Shown: positions 62,294 through 64,000 of the stretch, in pieces
How positions within the stretch are numbered: position 1 is the stretch's first letter
Layout of the letters: every line of letters starts with the position of its first letter
Source: Halomonas faecis
GTDB taxonomy: Bacteria > Pseudomonadota > Gammaproteobacteria > Pseudomonadales > Halomonadaceae
NCBI RefSeq assembly: GCF_010993975.1
Contig: NZ_JAACZO010000032.1
Location: forward strand, 186,001-250,000
DNA: 64,000 nt
Direction of reading: 5' to 3'
Made by a program: the position numbers and the translations under genes
The notes under the pieces: model-generated
Database searches by the model: none
The model's input: the letters and a program-made list of their open reading frames with translations, nothing else
What the model was told of the DNA's origin: nothing

Positions 62294-63049
62294 TCAGTGA
62301 TGGGACTCGTGATCCTCGGGTGTGACACCCTGGGGCATGGCCTGCTGCAGCTGCTCGCGTTGCTCGTCGGTGAGCAGGTCATTCAGGGCATTATGGTGGC
62401 GGATCCGGTCGGCCAGCATCTCGCCATGCAACTCGGCCATCTGGCCGTGCAGTGCCTGGATGGCGTCGGGGTCGGGGCCCGCCTCCTGCATGAGGGCCAT
62501 GAAGTCGTCCCGCAGGTTCATCATCTCGCCCATGCGTGTGAACTGTTCCTGGCGGTGGCCCTGCATTAGTTCGCGCATCTCGCTACGCTGCTCGGGCTCG
62601 AGCATCTGCTGCATCATGCCCATGCCGCTACTGCCCATCATCGGGCAGGGCATCATGCCGCCACCCATCATGCCTTGCATCATGCCGGGGCCCATGCCGC
62701 GCTGGCTGCCCATCATGCCGGGGCCCATACCGCCCTGGCCGCCCATCATGCCAGGCCCCATGCCGCCCATCATGCCGGGGCCCATACCGCCCTGGCCGCC
62801 CATCATGCCGGGGCCCATACCGCCCTGGCCGCCCATCATGCCAGGCCCCATGCCGCCCATCATGCCGGGGCCCATACCGCCCTGGCCGCCCATCATGCCG
62901 GGGCCCATACCGCCCTGGCCGCCCATCATGCCGGGGCCCATACCGCCCTGGCCGCCCATCATGCCGCCCTGGGCCATGGCGAGGCCGGCACCGCCAGCCC
63001 CCATGGCCAGAGAGAGCCCGAGTGCGAGAGCGTGTTTGCGCAGAATCAT
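62294..63049 (-). CDS. Met/Gly-repeat Spy/CpxP-like periplasmic protein
   Basis: A 251-residue product with a signal peptide (ALALGLSLAMGAGGAGLAMA), a repeat region (about 28-120) of GGQGGMGPGMM units, a MMPCPMM segment, then a helical Spy/CpxP-like domain (EPEQRSEMRELMQGHRQEQF, LTDEQREQLQQAM) and a C-terminal HESHH. The methionines suit Cu(I)/Ag(I) binding outside the cytoplasm. The ATG at 63049 is chosen for its GGAG spacing; another lies two codons earlier. Next gene downstream is copA. Confidence 0.85.
   Translation of the reverse strand: MILRKHALALGLSLAMGAGGAGLAMAQGGMMGGQGGMGPGMMGGQGGMGPGMMGGQGGMGPGMMGGMGPGMMGGQGGMGPGMMGGQGGMGPGMMGGMGPGMMGGQGGMGPGMMGSQRGMGPGMMQGMMGGGMMPCPMMGSSGMGMMQQMLEPEQRSEMRELMQGHRQEQFTRMGEMMNLRDDFMALMQEAGPDPDAIQALHGQMAELHGEMLADRIRHHNALNDLLTDEQREQLQQAMPQGVTPEDHESHH
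62694..62966. repeat. In-frame 33/24-bp minisatellite in the Spy-like gene
   Basis: Seven 33-bp units encoding MMGGQGGMGPG (one variant, GSQRGMGPG) and two 24-bp units encoding MMGGMGPG alternate as 11-11-11-8-11-11-8-11-11 residues. Units are nearly identical at DNA level, which points to recent slippage or unequal exchange. Length variation never breaks the frame. Confidence 0.9.
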
Positions 63050-63195
63050 GGTCATTCTCCTTGCTTGCTGCTGGCGGGCACGATGGCCCGTCACGTGGTC
63101 GACGTCGTGCGTCATGCGTAGTGCGATGGCGGCTTTGGCCGCAAGGGTCCACAGCGCTGGCGGTTCGCCCTGTCAGGGGCGAGCCGAGGAGGGAT

Positions 63196-63600
63196 TCAGG
63201 AGCGGAAGCGCTCGGTCAACAAATAGAGGGGAATCGGGGAGGAAACCGGAGCCGCGGAGGGTTGCCCCAAGGTGGCGAGCGGTGCCGGCGGAGCGCCGAG
63301 AGCTCGGTCTTCGGGAAGCGGTGGTTCGGCGTCGCCATCCAGTCGCTCCACACGCGGCAGGAGGCGATCGTTTGCGGCAACGCCATGTCCGTGGTGGCAG
63401 TGAGGTCCGTGGTCGCTTGGGACGAGGGCGGCAGCGGCCGGCTGGACGGTCATTGCGTCGACGCCAAGGGAGGCGTCATGGGCCATGGCGGGCGAGACCA
63501 GCAGCAGGGTAGCCAGACACAGCAACACGCCAAGCCAGCTTCCCTTCCCGTGGGAAGGTCGACGGGTACTGTGTCGCCGGGGCGTGGGCCTTGCTGTCAT
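63196..63600 (-). CDS. Secreted His-containing protein at head of copper operon
   Basis: A 134-residue protein with a basic N-terminus, a signal peptide (WLGVLLCLATLLLVSPAMA) and a mature part with SDHGPHCHHGHG, a likely metal site, and the ending SPIPLYLLTERFRS. Similar short proteins precede copper genes in other proteobacteria, but I cannot name the family. It is the first gene of the operon running to 58391. Confidence 0.7.
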   Translation of the reverse strand: MTARPTPRRHSTRRPSHGKGSWLGVLLCLATLLLVSPAMAHDASLGVDAMTVQPAAAALVPSDHGPHCHHGHGVAANDRLLPRVERLDGDAEPPLPEDRALGAPPAPLATLGQPSAAPVSSPIPLYLLTERFRS

Positions 63601-63684
63601 GCCAGGACCTCCAATTCAGAGGGGGACGCCACCTCAGCGTAGTTGAAACCGCAGCGACGCCTCTTGATCTGTATCACTACACGT

Positions 63685-63711
63685 TGTCCTGGACAAGCTG
63701 TGTGCAGGACA
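63685..63711. promoter_or_regulatory. Inverted repeat in divergent promoter region of copper operon
   Basis: TGTCCTG (63685-63691) and CAGGACA (63705-63711) are perfect arms around 13 bases in the 243-base gap between the copper operon and the plus-strand gene. It could be a regulator site; it does not match the CueR operator I know. Confidence 0.4.
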
Positions 63712-63843
63712 TAGGTTCCTGGTGCCATTACCTTTCTTGCCCTCTGACCGGGAGCGACCATGCCAGTTGGCGTGCGGCTTGCGAGAGCGGAAACGGCATG
63801 GAACACTGTTCGGCTTACCCTCCCCAGTGGATGACCTGCCAAC

Positions 63844-64000
63844 ATGCGTGCCTTATTTCTGATTCGATGCTGGTCACTGTGCTGCTTCCTGATCCTTGGC
63901 CTGATAGTTAGCTCCGCCCAGGCAGAGGAAGCGGTGGACGACTGGCCCAAAGGCCACTTCCCCCTGCCTGAACAGGGTGACGTGATCGGCAAGGACTACA
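63844..64000 (+). CDS. Probable L,D-transpeptidase, N-terminal part (cut by window edge)
   Basis: Only 52 codons are present. The ATG at 63844 opens a signal peptide (CCFLILGLIVSSAQA) followed by DDWPKGHFPLPEQGDVIGKDY. The FPLP..GD.IG start of the mature part is what ErfK/YbiS/YcfS L,D-transpeptidases show before their LysM-like region. The catalytic YkuD domain lies outside the window, so the call rests on this short stretch. Confidence 0.55.
   Translation, partial: MRALFLIRCWSLCCFLILGLIVSSAQAEEAVDDWPKGHFPLPEQGDVIGKDY

Noticed and set aside
62694..62966. Regular 33-bp repeats that resemble a CRISPR array
   Set aside because: There are no unique spacers; the units are contiguous and encode an in-frame Met/Gly repeat. 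No cas genes are near.
62675..63121. Ala/His-repeat open frame on the plus strand
   Set aside because: It is the complement of the Met/Gly minisatellite and has no ribosome site.
63601..63843. CueR-type operator in the copper operon promoter region
   Set aside because: I looked for the spaced ACCTTCC-like dyad and found only the TGTCCTG/CAGGACA repeat, which does not fit the known CueR site.

Overview
The window is about 64 kb of high-GC chromosomal DNA from a gammaproteobacterium, almost certainly a member of the Halomonadaceae (Halomonas in the broad sense). The evidence is a PHA synthase whose lipase-like box starts with Ser (SYCIGG), a DUF6489 protein and phasin beside that synthase, strongly acidic proteins, a Trk potassium porter, and a fused pntA next to pntB. 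I found no rRNA, tRNA or CRISPR array. Both edges cut genes: the 3' part of pepN on the left and the 5' part of a probable L,D-transpeptidase on the right. Exact genus and all functions are inferred from sequence reading alone.

Layout, left half. 1-5.5 kb: end of pepN, a 121-bp nested palindrome, a small membrane protein, then an operon of a two-domain DUF1538 membrane protein, a PII-like protein and a CBS protein (probably regulated cation transport), a VOC protein and an acidic repeat lipoprotein. 5.5-17 kb: housekeeping genes (cspA, a LysE exporter, slt, two coupled hotdog thioesterases, htpG behind a sigma-32 promoter, pntAB, gpsA, sixA). 17-29 kb: a complete oxidative hexuronate/hexarate locus. 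A TRAP transporter imports the acid; Udh makes the aldarolactone; Gli and Gci process galactarolactone; GudD dehydrates glucarate; KdgD makes alpha-ketoglutarate semialdehyde; a semialdehyde dehydrogenase yields 2-oxoglutarate. A FadR-type regulator lies in the operon. An AEC transporter with a coupled 34-residue membrane protein follows.

Right half. 30-36 kb: two alpha/beta hydrolases, a patatin-like protein, smrB divergent from prmB-aroC. 35.7-38.7 kb: PHA cluster (DUF6489 protein, phasin, phaC1). 38.9-43.4 kb: an enoyl-CoA hydratase and a ribose operon in which rbsC and the start of rbsB are missing. 43-50 kb: assorted transport and metabolic genes, including an alcohol dehydrogenase behind a perfect FNR/Anr box, and SCO/CtaG oxidase-assembly genes. 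50.4-52.2 kb: a second PHA synthase. 52.4-56.7 kb: a TrkH-type K+ porter followed by a KdpD-like kinase without the KdpD N-terminal domain and a KdpE-like regulator. 56.9-58.3 kb: a lipase-like protein. 58.4-63.6 kb: a minus-strand copper operon with a P-type ATPase whose two HMA domains carry SxxC instead of CxxC, a Met/Gly-repeat Spy-like protein, a DUF2933 and a DUF411 protein, and a previously unflagged 45-residue membrane protein.

The items most worth a second look are the Trk-KdpDE fusion of systems, the altered metal sites of the copper ATPase with its small partner genes, the DUF1538-PII-CBS operon, the deleted ribose operon, the 121-bp nested palindrome, and the two very small genes that are translationally coupled to larger ones.
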